Shown here in pieces: positions 1 to 9,197 of a stretch of DNA of 48,951 bases. The position numbers were made by a program, and so were the translations under genes. Numbering within the stretch: position 1 is the first letter of the stretch; each line of letters opens with the position of its first letter. A model generated the notes under the pieces. It was not told the DNA's origin. It made no database searches and saw only the letters and a list, made by a program, of their open reading frames with translations. Source of the DNA: an uncultured Clostridia bacterium (lineage in GTDB: Bacteria > Bacillota > Clostridia > TANB77 > CAG-508); NCBI GenBank assembly GCA_934183325.1, contig CAKPSH010000010.1:1-48951 (forward strand), written 5' to 3'.

Positions 1-671
1 GTTTTATATAATTCTTGATTAATTTTATTAAATTCATTGTTTCTATATTTTTCATAATTGAAATCTTTAATTAGTTCTTGATATGTTACAAATTCTTCTG
101 AATTATTATTTAATTTTCCTATTATATTTGCTCTTTCTTTAAAAAATTTATTTGTACTTTTTGTAACAAATCTTGATACAAAATACATTATTGGTGCAAT
201 AGCAATTACTATTAAAGCTAAATATACATTAATTTTTAGCATTATTATTCCAAGTATTAAAACTGTTGTTATTCCGTTTATTATTTTTGGAACACCTTGC
301 ATTATCCCTATCGAAATATTTTCAATGTCTATACTAAAGCTGTTTAATATATCTCCACTTTCACTTTTATCTAATTCTTTTATCTTCAAATTCGTAATTT
401 TTTCAAATAATTCTTTTCTAATTTTATATTGTATATCTGTTACAAACTTTGATAAAAATTTATTTTGTAAATAGCTTAATACATATATCAATAAATAAAT
501 TATTCCTAAATATAATAAATATTTTATAAATTCTTGCCATTCTATTTCAACAATTCTATCTATTATTGTTCCTACCAACATTGGTGAAATCACATTTAAT
601 ATAGATATTAATGTTGAGAAAAATATTATTAAGCAAATTGATTTTTTATTTTCTAAAATTTTCTTCTTCAT
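1..671 (-). CDS. ABC exporter, transmembrane part (3' end off the window)
   Basis: About 223 residues can be read from an ATG at 669-671, preceded by an AGAGGT ribosome site, down to the left edge. The frame stays open and has alternating hydrophobic stretches and coupling-helix-like segments typical of a type I ABC exporter membrane domain (for example ISPMLVGTIIDRIVE near the start). The ATP-binding half lies outside the window. It begins 8 bases after the stop of a degenerate ABC half-transporter, so the two were probably a heterodimer and this would be the catalytically competent partner. That last point is inference because its nucleotide-binding domain is not seen. Substrate unknown; the operon also encodes a sortase and its LPxTG substrate. 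Confidence 0.75.
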   Translation of the reverse strand, partial: MKKKILENKKSICLIIFFSTLISILNVISPMLVGTIIDRIVEIEWQEFIKYLLYLGIIYLLIYVLSYLQNKFLSKFVTDIQYKIRKELFEKITNLKIKELDKSESGDILNSFSIDIENISIGIMQGVPKIINGITTVLILGIIMLKINVYLALIVIAIAPIMYFVSRFVTKSTNKFFKERANIIGKLNNNSEEFVTYQELIKDFNYEKYRNNEFNKINQELYK

Positions 672-679
672 TTTTACCT

Positions 680-2372
680 CTATTGAACTTTCAATTGTAA
701 TTCTTTTATTTCTTTATATATTTTTGAACTTTTTTCTAGTTCTTCGTTATTTCCAATTTCTGATATCTTTCCATCTTGTATAACAATTACTCTATCACAA
801 ATAGATAAAGATGTTACTTTTTGTGCTGTAATTATTGTGGTTATATTATTTTCTTTTGCATATTTATAAATGTTTCCTAAAATTTCTTGTTCTGTACTTA
901 CATCTAATGCACTAGTCACATCATCTAACAACATTATCTGAGGTTTTCTTATAAAAGCTCTTGCTAAAGCGACTCTTTGTTTTTGACCTCCTGATAAATT
1001 TGAAGCATTTGACACTAGTTCTTGTTCTAATTTATCCTTAAATTCTTCTGCATCACATTTTTGTAGTGTCATTTCTATTTTATTATCTTCAATTTTCTTT
1101 CCGTAGTTTTATATTATTGTCTATTGTATCAGTAAAGAAATTTTTCTTTTGACTTATAATTACAACATTATCTTTTAAAGTATTTTTGCTATATTCTTTT
1201 ATATCTTTTCCAAATAAATATATTTCTCCATTTGATATATCATACTTCCTTGAAATTAGGTTTAATATAGTTGTCTTTCCGCTTCCTGTTAGTCCAATAA
1301 TTCCAATTATTTCTCCTTGTTTTATTTCAAAATTAATATTTTGTAAATTTTTATTTATTTCGTTGTATGAAAAATCTACATTCATAAAATCAATTGCAAT
1401 ATCATTCTTTTCAAATTCACTTTCTATTCCGTAGTTCATTTCTGGCACTAAATCCATCATTTCTTCTATTCTTTTTGCTGATACAAATGCTTTAGTGTAG
1501 ATAACTATAAGATTTGAAAATACTATAACTGCAGATATCATCTGGGATATATAATTTATAATTGCTATAAGATTTCCTGTTGAAATATCATTGATATTTA
1601 TTTTGTACGCAAATAAAACTGCAATAATTGCCATATCCAATATTACTGTACTAGTTGGTGCTAATAAGTTTGAAACTTTGTTGTACTTAAAAGCTAATTT
1701 TCTTATGTTTAGGTTATCATTTTCAACTTTGCTTTTCTCATATTCTTCACTACCAAAACTTTTTATTAGTCTAATATTTAATAAACTTTCTTTGATTTTT
1801 ACTAAAAATTTATCTATATTCAAATTTAATTTTCTTTGTATTTTCGAACTTATTTTAAATATTGCATATATAGATATTCCAAGTAGTATTGCGGAAGTGG
1901 ATACCATAATACCTATTTTTCTATCAATATAAAATATCATTATTAAAGAACCTATACATATAAATGGTACTCTTAAGACTAATCTTATAAACATTGCAAT
2001 TGCCACTTCTAAGTTATTTATATCATTTATAATTCTATTTACTATTGCCGAAGTACCTATGTTATTTATTTGTTTTTCTGATAATTTTGATATTTTGTTT
2101 ATAACTTTTTCTCTTAATTTAGTTCCATATCCTTGTGATGTTCTTGCAGCATAATATTGACTAATACATGCAGCTCCAAATCCAACTAAAATCAAAAATA
2201 TCAGTAATAAACAATATTTAAAGATCTGTTGACCTGTCAATGTACTTGCATTATCTATAATCTTTGCAATTATGATTGGTAACATTATTTCAATTATTGC
2301 TTCTATTAGCTTAAATAATGGTCCTATTGTTAGTTCTTTTTTATAGGATTTCAAAATTTTTAATATATTCAT
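680..2372 (-). pseudogene. ABC exporter half-transporter, degenerate NBD, split by a frameshift
   Basis: Two adjacent reading frames together make one ABC exporter. The first (1089-2372, 427 residues) has the membrane domain, Walker A GLTGSGKT near residue 360 and the Q-loop SQKKNFF, then stops. The second frame (680-1072 and some codons upstream) supplies the signature LSGGQKQR, Walker B MLLDDVTSALD and the switch region. One surplus base in the A-run near 1095-1110 would explain the break, because the frames join smoothly there. The catalytic Glu after Walker B is Asp and the switch His is Gln (TAQKV), as in the degenerate half of heterodimeric exporters of the TM287/288 type. The start follows AAAGGAG. 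A sequencing or assembly error, a true pseudogene or programmed frameshifting are all possible. Confidence 0.8.
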
Positions 2373-2388
2373 TTTCTATATTGCTCCT

Positions 2389-3861
2389 TTAATTACATAC
2401 TTGTATATTTTTCTTTTTTCTTATAAAATTATTTAATTCAAATATTATAATCATTCCAAAAAAATTTATTATAATATCACTAATTATAACATATAGTTTG
2501 ATATTATCTTCTCCTGTTCTCGGTAATTTTTCTGCTGGTATTTCTTGAATTGGTTCTGGAATTGGTTCAGGCGTTGGTTCTGGTGTTTTAGGTTGCTCTG
2601 GCTCCTCTGGAATTTTTTCATTTTGAATTTCTATTACTTTTTCTTCATTTAGTAATATCTCTGTTTCTATTTTCTCTTTATTTATTAAATATCCTTCTTG
2701 TGTTTCGATTTCATATATTATAATCTTTCCTTTTGATAAACCTTCAAGATAAATTTTTCCTTTTTCGTCTGTTATATATTCTCCTAGTTCTTTTCCATCT
2801 TCATATTGAAGTTTAAATTTCACTCCTTTAAGTACTTTTCCTGTATCTTTATCTTTTTTTATAATTTTTAAGGATGCTTTATTAGTTTCAATTTTTAAAT
2901 TTGTATTTGTTTTTAGCATATCCCAATAACCACTACAAATTGCATAATCTTGATAATCTCCTGGGGCTTCTGCATAATAAACTGGATATGTTTTACACTT
3001 TGCTGATACTTCTATCTTTTCATTGATATCACTATCTATTTTATCTTTTTCAATTATAACTCTAAATTTTTCATTTGATTTAAATAAGGTTCTTTCTTTA
3101 TTTTCTTCATCTACAATTTTTACTCCATTATCTAAATTATTAATATTAACCTTATATTCTGAAATTTCTATATCTGAAGTCACTCTATATTCTTGATAAT
3201 ATTGATTTTTTTCATCTTTTAGCTCTCCTATTTTTATAATCTTTAATTCATTTTTTAAAGTTTGTGTTCCATTATTTCCTATATTTACTAATTTGCAAAT
3301 TGTATTTATTACTTTTTCTCCTCTTCTCTGAATTTCACCTAAGTCTTGTCCATTGATTTTAGTTTGTCCTACTCTATAATTTTCTCTGACATCTTCTTCT
3401 GTATATCCACTTATCATTGAGTAAACTGCTCTTTTAGTAGCTAAATATGCATCTTCTTCTGTTTCTACTCCTAATTCTTCTGGTGTTTTATATGGATATC
3501 CATTAATTATTACTCTCCATATTTTTTCATCTTCTATTAATTTTGTTAGTTTTACTGCATATCCGTCAACATCTCCTTTTACATAGCCTACACCAAAAGC
3601 ATTTTCATCTAAGCAGTATCCTACATGTGTTTTGCCATTATCATCTTGATATTTTATAATACTATATGTAATATAAATCCAGTTTCCATCACTTTTTTTC
3701 TTCTGAATTGTATAAAACCCCAATGTTCCTTTATCTAATTGTGCTATATCTCCTATACTTGCTTTAATATCTAATTCACTTGCCATTGACTTATTGGGCA
3801 ATATAAATAGTAGTAGTATTCCAATTATAATTGTACTGATAATATAATATTTCTTTATCAT
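2389..3861 (-). CDS. LPxTG-anchored surface protein with TQXA-like and SpaA-like domains
   Basis: A 490-residue exported wall protein. The start is the ATG at 3859-3861 with an AGAAAGGA site 7 bases upstream; a longer frame exists but lacks a ribosome site. Visible parts in order: signal peptide (residues 1-28, ending SMAS); a TQXA/thioester-like domain with Cys83 in GYCLDENAFG and the segment ATKRAVYS near 141-148; a beta-rich middle; a SpaA/prealbumin-type domain (from ASLKIIKKDKDTGKVLKG to EIQNEK) of the kind that forms Lys-Asn isopeptide bonds; a Pro/Glu-rich spacer; then LPRTG, a hydrophobic helix and a basic tail. The usual TQxA glutamine is replaced by Lys, so a classical Cys-Gln thioester may not form. 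The sortase gene ends 14 bases upstream and is presumably its anchoring enzyme. Confidence 0.85.
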   Translation of the reverse strand: MIKKYYIISTIIIGILLLFILPNKSMASELDIKASIGDIAQLDKGTLGFYTIQKKKSDGNWIYITYSIIKYQDDNGKTHVGYCLDENAFGVGYVKGDVDGYAVKLTKLIEDEKIWRVIINGYPYKTPEELGVETEEDAYLATKRAVYSMISGYTEEDVRENYRVGQTKINGQDLGEIQRRGEKVINTICKLVNIGNNGTQTLKNELKIIKIGELKDEKNQYYQEYRVTSDIEISEYKVNINNLDNGVKIVDEENKERTLFKSNEKFRVIIEKDKIDSDINEKIEVSAKCKTYPVYYAEAPGDYQDYAICSGYWDMLKTNTNLKIETNKASLKIIKKDKDTGKVLKGVKFKLQYEDGKELGEYITDEKGKIYLEGLSKGKIIIYEIETQEGYLINKEKIETEILLNEEKVIEIQNEKIPEEPEQPKTPEPTPEPIPEPIQEIPAEKLPRTGEDNIKLYVIISDIIINFFGMIIIFELNNFIRKKKNIQVCN

Positions 3862-3875
3862 AAATCTATTCCTTT

Positions 3876-4466
3876 CTAAACTTCTACAGCTTTTACACAT
3901 AATCTATATTCTCTTTCATTTGTAATACAAGTAATTAAAGTAATTGTATTTTCATTTTTATTTTCCATTATTTTGGTCCAGTTTGTTTCTTGTATCTTTT
4001 CTTTTTCATATACCTGATATTTTCTTTCTCCATAAACTGTTTTATATATTATTTTATCTCCATTAGTTAGTGTATCTATATCTTTAAAATATTTTGCATA
4101 AGAACCTCTGTTATGTGATGCTAATGCAATATTCCCATCCCATTCGTCACTTTCTACAAAATGCCCTACTGAATATTTTAATATTTCACTTGTAGTTCCT
4201 TCTTGTACTGGTGCTATTAGATTTATCTTTTCTATTTTTAATATTCCAATTGTATTATTTAGTTTTTCTTCTGTTTCTTGTATAATATTTACTCTTTTAT
4301 TTTGTTCATTATTCTCATTAATTGCTATTGTTTGTGATGCTATTTTTATTAATTGTTTATATTCTTTTTGGGTTATTCTATCGAAATAATTTAAAATTAG
4401 ACAACATGAAAAAAATGACACTATAATAAAAGCTAATAATAGTGTTATAAAAGTTAATTTTTTCAT
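3876..4466 (-). CDS. Sortase (class D-like)
   Basis: A 196-residue transpeptidase that cleaves LPxTG-type signals and attaches the protein to the wall. It has an N-terminal membrane anchor (residues 4-27), then the sortase barrel with catalytic His118 (ALASHNRGS), Cys180 (TLITC) and Arg188 (EYRLC). These are the standard triad at standard spacing for a short sortase. It is the first gene of a sortase, LPRTG substrate and ABC exporter operon, and starts at an ATG with GGAGAAAATTTA upstream. A consensus sigma-A promoter lies about 85 bases upstream. Assignment to class D rather than E or B is from overall size and the TLITC context only. Confidence 0.87.
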   Translation of the reverse strand: MKKLTFITLLLAFIIVSFFSCCLILNYFDRITQKEYKQLIKIASQTIAINENNEQNKRVNIIQETEEKLNNTIGILKIEKINLIAPVQEGTTSEILKYSVGHFVESDEWDGNIALASHNRGSYAKYFKDIDTLTNGDKIIYKTVYGERKYQVYEKEKIQETNWTKIMENKNENTITLITCITNEREYRLCVKAVEV

Positions 4467-4549
4467 TAAATTTTCTCCTTATTTTGGATTTAATAAAGAA
4501 TTAAATTTTTTGAAATCAAATTTTCTTAGAAACTAAAATCTTTTTGGTT

Positions 4550-4578
4550 ATTATATGTTTTTTTATTTATACTGTCAA
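4550..4578 (-). promoter_or_regulatory. Sigma-A promoter of the sortase operon
   Basis: On the minus strand TTGACA (4573-4578) and TATAAT (4550-4555) are separated by 17 bases, a perfect consensus. It reads toward the sortase gene. It is back to back with the plus-strand promoter of the next gene, with only about 44 bases between the two -35 boxes. Confidence 0.8.
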
Positions 4579-4622
4579 TCTTTTTCGTTCGACAAAAAGT
4601 GACCTCTACTATTGTAATTACA

Positions 4623-4651
4623 TTGACTTTTACATAACATTATAGTATAAT
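4623..4651 (+). promoter_or_regulatory. Sigma-A promoter of the orphan gene at 4714
   Basis: TTGACT (4623-4628), a 17-base spacer and TATAAT (4646-4651). It reads right into the 109-residue orphan ORF, leaving a leader of about 55 bases. Confidence 0.8.
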
Positions 4652-4713
4652 TTCACAAGTTCAAGTTTTTAGTTTATATAAAATTACATTTTTTTAGACA
4701 AAGGAGATTGCAA

Positions 4714-5043
4714 ATGGCAAAATTTAAATCTGGAAATACATTGACCCAGTTGGTTTCTATGTATAACATACTCAATGTAAAAATACCTAAAGCTTTAAGA
4801 AACGTGCCTATAGCAATTTATGGACGTAAATTAATAGAACGTTTTATGAGCAATGACCCAACTCTTGATTCCACTATAAGCAATTATTTAAACTCTTCCG
4901 ATTTTACAACCGACTTATTAAAGGCAGAGGCTTTTTGGTCAAATCAAAATCCTTATATGTCTTATTATTTGCAATTAGAAGATAATGGTTATGGCGGAAT
5001 TCGTATTTTTGTTGATATGGATTACAAAGAAGAAATTTTTTGA
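4714..5043 (+). CDS. Orphan protein of unknown function (cassette 1)
   Basis: A 109-residue protein I do not recognise. The start is the ATG at 4714 with AAGGAG 7 bases upstream; a TTG two codons earlier overlaps the spacing and is less likely. It has no membrane segment or signal peptide. The N-terminal part (MAKFKSGNTLTQLVSMYN) is basic and the C-terminal part (residues 75-109) is aromatic and acidic, so it is probably a small soluble protein. It is monocistronic, lies on the strand opposite its neighbours, has its own consensus promoter, and ends 5 bases before a 19-bp perfect hairpin. It is modestly richer in G+C (about 30-35% in sampled lines) than the flanks. Confidence 0.7.
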   Translation: MAKFKSGNTLTQLVSMYNILNVKIPKALRNVPIAIYGRKLIERFMSNDPTLDSTISNYLNSSDFTTDLLKAEAFWSNQNPYMSYYLQLEDNGYGGIRIFVDMDYKEEIF

Positions 5044-5047
5044 TTTG

Positions 5048-5089
5048 TAATAGTAAGTGGCGGTTCTAACGAACCGCCACTTACTATTA
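5048..5089. repeat. Perfect 19-bp inverted repeat between convergent genes
   Basis: Arms 5048-5066 and 5071-5089 are exact reverse complements around a TAAC loop. The repeat sits in the 43-base gap between the orphan gene stop and the gpr stop; the right arm ends on the gpr stop codon. It probably serves both convergent transcripts as terminator or 3' stabiliser, but neither strand has a good U-tract after the stem. Confidence 0.8.
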
Positions 5090-6022
5090 TATTGCATAAT
5101 TTATTCCTCTTGCAACTACATTTTTCATATTATCTATTAATTCATCAATTTCTTTTGGAGTTACAATCATATTATAATCATTTGGTATCAATGCTTTTTT
5201 TATCTTTTCATAGTTATCTTCTTCTCTCATTTTATTTAGATATTCATTTGATTTTGCATTTTGTTGTAAATTTTCTATAAATAAATCTAAACAATCATTT
5301 ACTAATACTGCACTTTCAACAACTGTTGGAATTCCCAAAGCTATTACAGGTATTCCTAAAGTTTTTTTGCTTAATTCTTTTCTGGTATTTCCAACACCTG
5401 CACCTGGAATAATTCCTGTATCTGCAATTTGTATTGTACTACTGATTCTTTCTACACTTCTGGATGCTAAAGCATCTATCACTATAATAAGCTTTGGTTT
5501 TATATTATCTACTATTCCTTTTAAAATTTCTATTGTTTCTATTCCTGTAGTTCCCAACACTCCTGGAGATATTGCACTAACAGGTCTTGTATCTTGTTCT
5601 AATAGCTCAGGCATATAATTTAATATATGTCTTGTAACATCTATGTCTGTGATTGTTCTTGGTCCTAATGCATCTGGTGTAACATATTGATTTCCTAGAC
5701 CTACAACTAATATATCATCCGTTTTTCCTATTTGCATATCTATTAGTGTTTTTAGTTCTCTTGCAAGTACATCTGAAGCTTGTATGATTTTATCTTCGTC
5801 AATACTTTTTATCTTTTTTATGTCTATGGTTATATAATTTCCTATTGGTTTTCCCAGTGCTTTTTCTCCCGCTTCTGATGTAATTTTCACTCTTGTTGTT
5901 ATTATGTCTTTATCGTCTGTTATGCTTTCTGTTTCAACCCCATCTATTTCATTCTCAATTTTATTTGCCTTTTTAAAAATTTCTCTTCTTTCAACCGCTA
6001 AATCAGTTCTAAAATTATACAT
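5087..6022 (-). CDS. gpr: Germination protease GPR
   Basis: A 311-residue aspartate-type endopeptidase that degrades small acid-soluble spore proteins when the spore germinates. The N-terminus MYNFRTDLAVERREI matches the family, where a short propeptide before the conserved RTDLA(x)E segment is removed during activation. Further family blocks are visible: DILVVGLGNQYVTPDALGP, VSAISPGVLGTTGIET, and the IPGAGVGNTRKELS segment. Length is slightly below the 340-370 usual in Bacillus. The start ATG has AAAGGAGA 8 bases upstream. It shows that the host makes endospores. The next gene in the direction of transcription is the convergent orphan, so gpr ends its unit. Confidence 0.93.
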   Translation of the reverse strand: MYNFRTDLAVERREIFKKANKIENEIDGVETESITDDKDIITTRVKITSEAGEKALGKPIGNYITIDIKKIKSIDEDKIIQASDVLARELKTLIDMQIGKTDDILVVGLGNQYVTPDALGPRTITDIDVTRHILNYMPELLEQDTRPVSAISPGVLGTTGIETIEILKGIVDNIKPKLIIVIDALASRSVERISSTIQIADTGIIPGAGVGNTRKELSKKTLGIPVIALGIPTVVESAVLVNDCLDLFIENLQQNAKSNEYLNKMREEDNYEKIKKALIPNDYNMIVTPKEIDELIDNMKNVVARGINYAI

Positions 6023-6074
6023 TTTAATTTCTCCTTTTATTTAGTGTACCTCTGATTTATTGGTTTATTCAAAA

Positions 6075-7085
6075 TCAAGAACAAAATCCACATAAAATAC
6101 TTTCAAGTCCAATTGTTAAATCTATCTCTCCTGTTTTAAACTTAAAATCTAAATCTATTAATTGTTTTAAAATGTTTTTTAATTCTTCTGCAGTAAAATA
6201 TTTACTTTGTGTCCTATATTTTGTAACTAAAAATGTCTGATTTGGTTTTAAATTTAAGTCTTGTGTTGCATTTTTTTTTTGACTGTCTGATACTTTTACT
6301 ATATATATTCTCTTTATATGATTATATAAAGTTATTAGTATTTTTTGAATTGGTTCTTTTGAATATAATAGTTCTTCCAATATTTTTATTGCTTCTTTTG
6401 TATTCTTTTTTCCTAAATTATCTGTTAAGTCAAATATATTGCTATCTATTGTTTTTATGCACATAGCATCAATATCTTTGTTTTGTATTGTCCCATTTTC
6501 TCCAACATATTCGATTAATTTCCTGGTTTCATTTATTAAATTCTGCATATTTGTTCCACATACATCTATTAAATATGAAATTGTGCTACTGGCTACATTT
6601 ACTTTGTAGGCATTGCAAATAGGGATTAATCTTTTTTCTATTTGTATTGGCTTTTGAAATTCAAATTCACATATTATTCCATTGTTTTTTTCTATTGTCT
6701 TTAATAATTCATTTTTTTCTACTTCGTCTTCAATAAATACTAAAATATTATTCTCATCCATATTTTTTATATTGTCACACAATTTTTCTTTTAAACTTTC
6801 ATTATCCTTTTTCTTGCTTTTAGTATCTTTTTGAAATAATTTTGCATTTTTTACTATTATTAATTTTTTTGGATATCCAAAAGCCGGTGTTTGTAATTCA
6901 GATATTAATGAACTTACACTATTTTCATCTAATTGTATGTAATTAATTCCTGACACCATTTCTCCAAAATTCTTTTTTATTCTTTTTACATTGCTTTCTA
7001 GCAAAAATTTTTCTTCGCCATACAATACATATATATTTTTTAAATTGCCAGCTCTTAAATCTTTTTCTAATTCTTCTATTGTCAT
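6075..7085 (-). CDS. holA: DNA polymerase III subunit delta
   Basis: A 336-residue clamp-loader subunit that opens the sliding clamp during replication. Seen: the N-terminal KNIYVLYGEEKFLLE, a degenerate AAA+ fold (QTPAFGYPKKLIIVKNAKLF), and the C-terminal helical collar (DIDAMCIKTIDSNIFDLTDN). The family is normally about 330-345 residues. I place the start at ATG 7083-7085, where GAAAGG lies 7 bases upstream; the longer TTG-started frame would swallow that ribosome site. It precedes gpr on the same strand with a 52-base gap; rpsT, often the partner in Firmicutes, is absent. Confidence 0.9.
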   Translation of the reverse strand: MTIEELEKDLRAGNLKNIYVLYGEEKFLLESNVKRIKKNFGEMVSGINYIQLDENSVSSLISELQTPAFGYPKKLIIVKNAKLFQKDTKSKKKDNESLKEKLCDNIKNMDENNILVFIEDEVEKNELLKTIEKNNGIICEFEFQKPIQIEKRLIPICNAYKVNVASSTISYLIDVCGTNMQNLINETRKLIEYVGENGTIQNKDIDAMCIKTIDSNIFDLTDNLGKKNTKEAIKILEELLYSKEPIQKILITLYNHIKRIYIVKVSDSQKKNATQDLNLKPNQTFLVTKYRTQSKYFTAEELKNILKQLIDLDFKFKTGEIDLTIGLESILCGFCS

Positions 7086-7115
7086 CTTTTTTCCTTTCAA
7101 AAAATATTATACAAT

Positions 7116-7153
7116 AAAGCGAACATCAATATTTTCTATTTTCCGTTCGCTTT
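7116..7153 (-). terminator. Hairpin after the debranching enzyme gene
   Basis: AAAGCGAAC (7116-7124) and GTTCGCTTT (7145-7153) form a 9-bp stem with a 20-base AT-rich loop, 7 bases downstream of the stop at 7161. The U-tract is short and interrupted, so it is a weak intrinsic terminator. Confidence 0.55.
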
Positions 7154-7160
7154 TGTTTAC

Positions 7161-9173
7161 TTATATATTTGTTAAAATAATTCTATATATTTCTGCAACG
7201 CTCCAAGCTTGTGCAGGTGCTGCTTTTCCATAATATGGTTCTTTAGTATCATATATTTCTGAAATACTTCCTAATACTCCATCTCTATATAGTGCTTCTT
7301 TAAATGTTTTTAAAGTATCTTTTTGTAATTTAATTATCTTTTTCTTTATCTTTTCTTTTTCGCTTTCATCTGCACTTCCCATTGAATTTTTTAATGTATC
7401 AAAATATAAGCCTAATAACCAAGGCCATACTGGTCCTTGATGATAACTTAAATCTCTTCTGAAGGAATCTCCTTCATATACTTCCACATAATTTGGTTCA
7501 CCTTTTGCAAGTGTTCTTAGTCCATAAGGTGTTAATAGTTTTTTCTCTACCGTTGAAATTACATTTTTTGCAATACTTGAATCTAAATCCACAATTGGGT
7601 GTGTTAAACTTAATGCAAATAATTGATTTGGTCTTACTTTACCATCTCCTAAAACATCAAATAAGCATTTTTTCTTTTCATTATAGAATTTTTGATTAAA
7701 ACTTTCTTTACATTTTTCAGCTAAATTACTGTATTTCTTTGCTACTCTTTTTCCTTCAAATATTGTTGACAGTTCTTCCATTGTTTTTAGAGCATTATAC
7801 CATAAAGCATTTATTTCTACTGCTTTTCCATTTCTTGGGGTTATTGCATATCCATCATATTTTACATCCATCCAAGTATTTTGAGTATTCATCGTTCCTG
7901 ATACTAATAAAAAATCTTCATCTAAGTATATATTGTTTTCATCTAAGTCAATACCGCTTATATAGTCAGTTATTATGGACTGTAATTTACTATATATACT
8001 TTTTACAAAATCTAGATCAGCTGTATATTTTATATATTTGTTAAGTTGTTCAAATAATAATAATGATGCATCTGCACTATTATATAATGGTCTATTAGTA
8101 TCATCTGTAAAACCATTTGGTACTAATCCCCATTTTATATTATTCGTAAATGTTTGTAAAACTTCTTTTGCTATTTCAAATCTATTTGGAATCAATAATA
8201 GTCCCTCTAAAGCAATTAGTGAATCTCTTCCCCAATCTAAAAACCAAGGATAACCTGCTATTATTGTATGAAGTTTTGTATTTTCTCTATATACAATAAA
8301 ATCATCTGCTGAGATAACATATTGTTTAAGTATTTCTTCTGTTTGTTCGTTTTCAGCTTTTAAATTTGAATTAATTAATAATTTTCTTAATCTTGTTACT
8401 TCTTCTGTTATTAAGTCTTTTGTATTTATATCATTTACTTCTTCGTTTAATCCACAAATAAAAGCTATTTCCTTTTCTTCGTTTTCTTGAATTTCTATTT
8501 CATATCTGCCAGGTACAATTAAATTATCTTCAGATGCAAATCCTCTTTTTTCTTCTTCAATATAGAACATTCCTCTAAATACATCATTATTATGTTCAAT
8601 ATATTTTCCTTCACTCATATACATATTTATTGGATTTTCACTATGTCCATCTAATACTACTTTTACATTATTCTTATCGATTTCTTCTTTTACATCATAT
8701 TGATGATTTATATCTGCTACATGTGCATTTCTATAACTTATAACAGGTGCTAATGTAATTTTAGTTTTATGATTTCCATTTTTAATCTTATAAGTAACAG
8801 ATGTTATATTTTTTCCATATTTCATACATATTATTTTTTTTATTGTAACATCTCCCACTTGATATGTGAAATTAGGTAGATATTCATTGTCAAAATCAAC
8901 CAAGTATTGGTACCCTCTAGATACATTATTTTTACACATATTTGTATATAAATTGTATTTATTATTATTATACTCTATACTTTCATCTAATTTTGATAAA
9001 ATTAAATATCTCATTGCTGGTGGATTTAATGCTGCTACTAATAATCCGTGATATTTTCTCGTATTACACCCTAGTACTGTTGATGATGCATATCCACCTA
9101 TTCCGTTTGTTATCAACCATTCTTTTAAAATATCTGTATCTAAATTCACTCTGCCATTAAAACCTTTTTTCAT
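7161..9173 (-). CDS. Glycogen debranching enzyme / amylo-alpha-1,6-glucosidase (GH133 type)
   Basis: A 670-residue cytoplasmic enzyme that hydrolyses alpha-1,6 branch points of glycogen or limit dextrins. The N-terminal domain has EWLITNGIGGYASSTVLG followed by NTRKYHGLLVA, hallmark blocks of the bacterial-archaeal debranching family. The C-terminal (alpha/alpha)6 barrel has TIIAGYPWFLDWGRDSLIA, YNSADASLLLFEQ and the end block YHQGPVWPWLLG. ATG 9171-9173 is chosen over the TTG three codons earlier because AGAAGGG sits 8 bases before it. A GH15 glucoamylase-like gene at 45039 would act on the same glucan. It is followed by holA and preceded by yvcK. Confidence 0.9.
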   Translation of the reverse strand: MKKGFNGRVNLDTDILKEWLITNGIGGYASSTVLGCNTRKYHGLLVAALNPPAMRYLILSKLDESIEYNNNKYNLYTNMCKNNVSRGYQYLVDFDNEYLPNFTYQVGDVTIKKIICMKYGKNITSVTYKIKNGNHKTKITLAPVISYRNAHVADINHQYDVKEEIDKNNVKVVLDGHSENPINMYMSEGKYIEHNNDVFRGMFYIEEEKRGFASEDNLIVPGRYEIEIQENEEKEIAFICGLNEEVNDINTKDLITEEVTRLRKLLINSNLKAENEQTEEILKQYVISADDFIVYRENTKLHTIIAGYPWFLDWGRDSLIALEGLLLIPNRFEIAKEVLQTFTNNIKWGLVPNGFTDDTNRPLYNSADASLLLFEQLNKYIKYTADLDFVKSIYSKLQSIITDYISGIDLDENNIYLDEDFLLVSGTMNTQNTWMDVKYDGYAITPRNGKAVEINALWYNALKTMEELSTIFEGKRVAKKYSNLAEKCKESFNQKFYNEKKKCLFDVLGDGKVRPNQLFALSLTHPIVDLDSSIAKNVISTVEKKLLTPYGLRTLAKGEPNYVEVYEGDSFRRDLSYHQGPVWPWLLGLYFDTLKNSMGSADESEKEKIKKKIIKLQKDTLKTFKEALYRDGVLGSISEIYDTKEPYYGKAAPAQAWSVAEIYRIILTNI

Positions 9174-9197
9174 TTTTTTCAATCCCTTCTTCTTATG

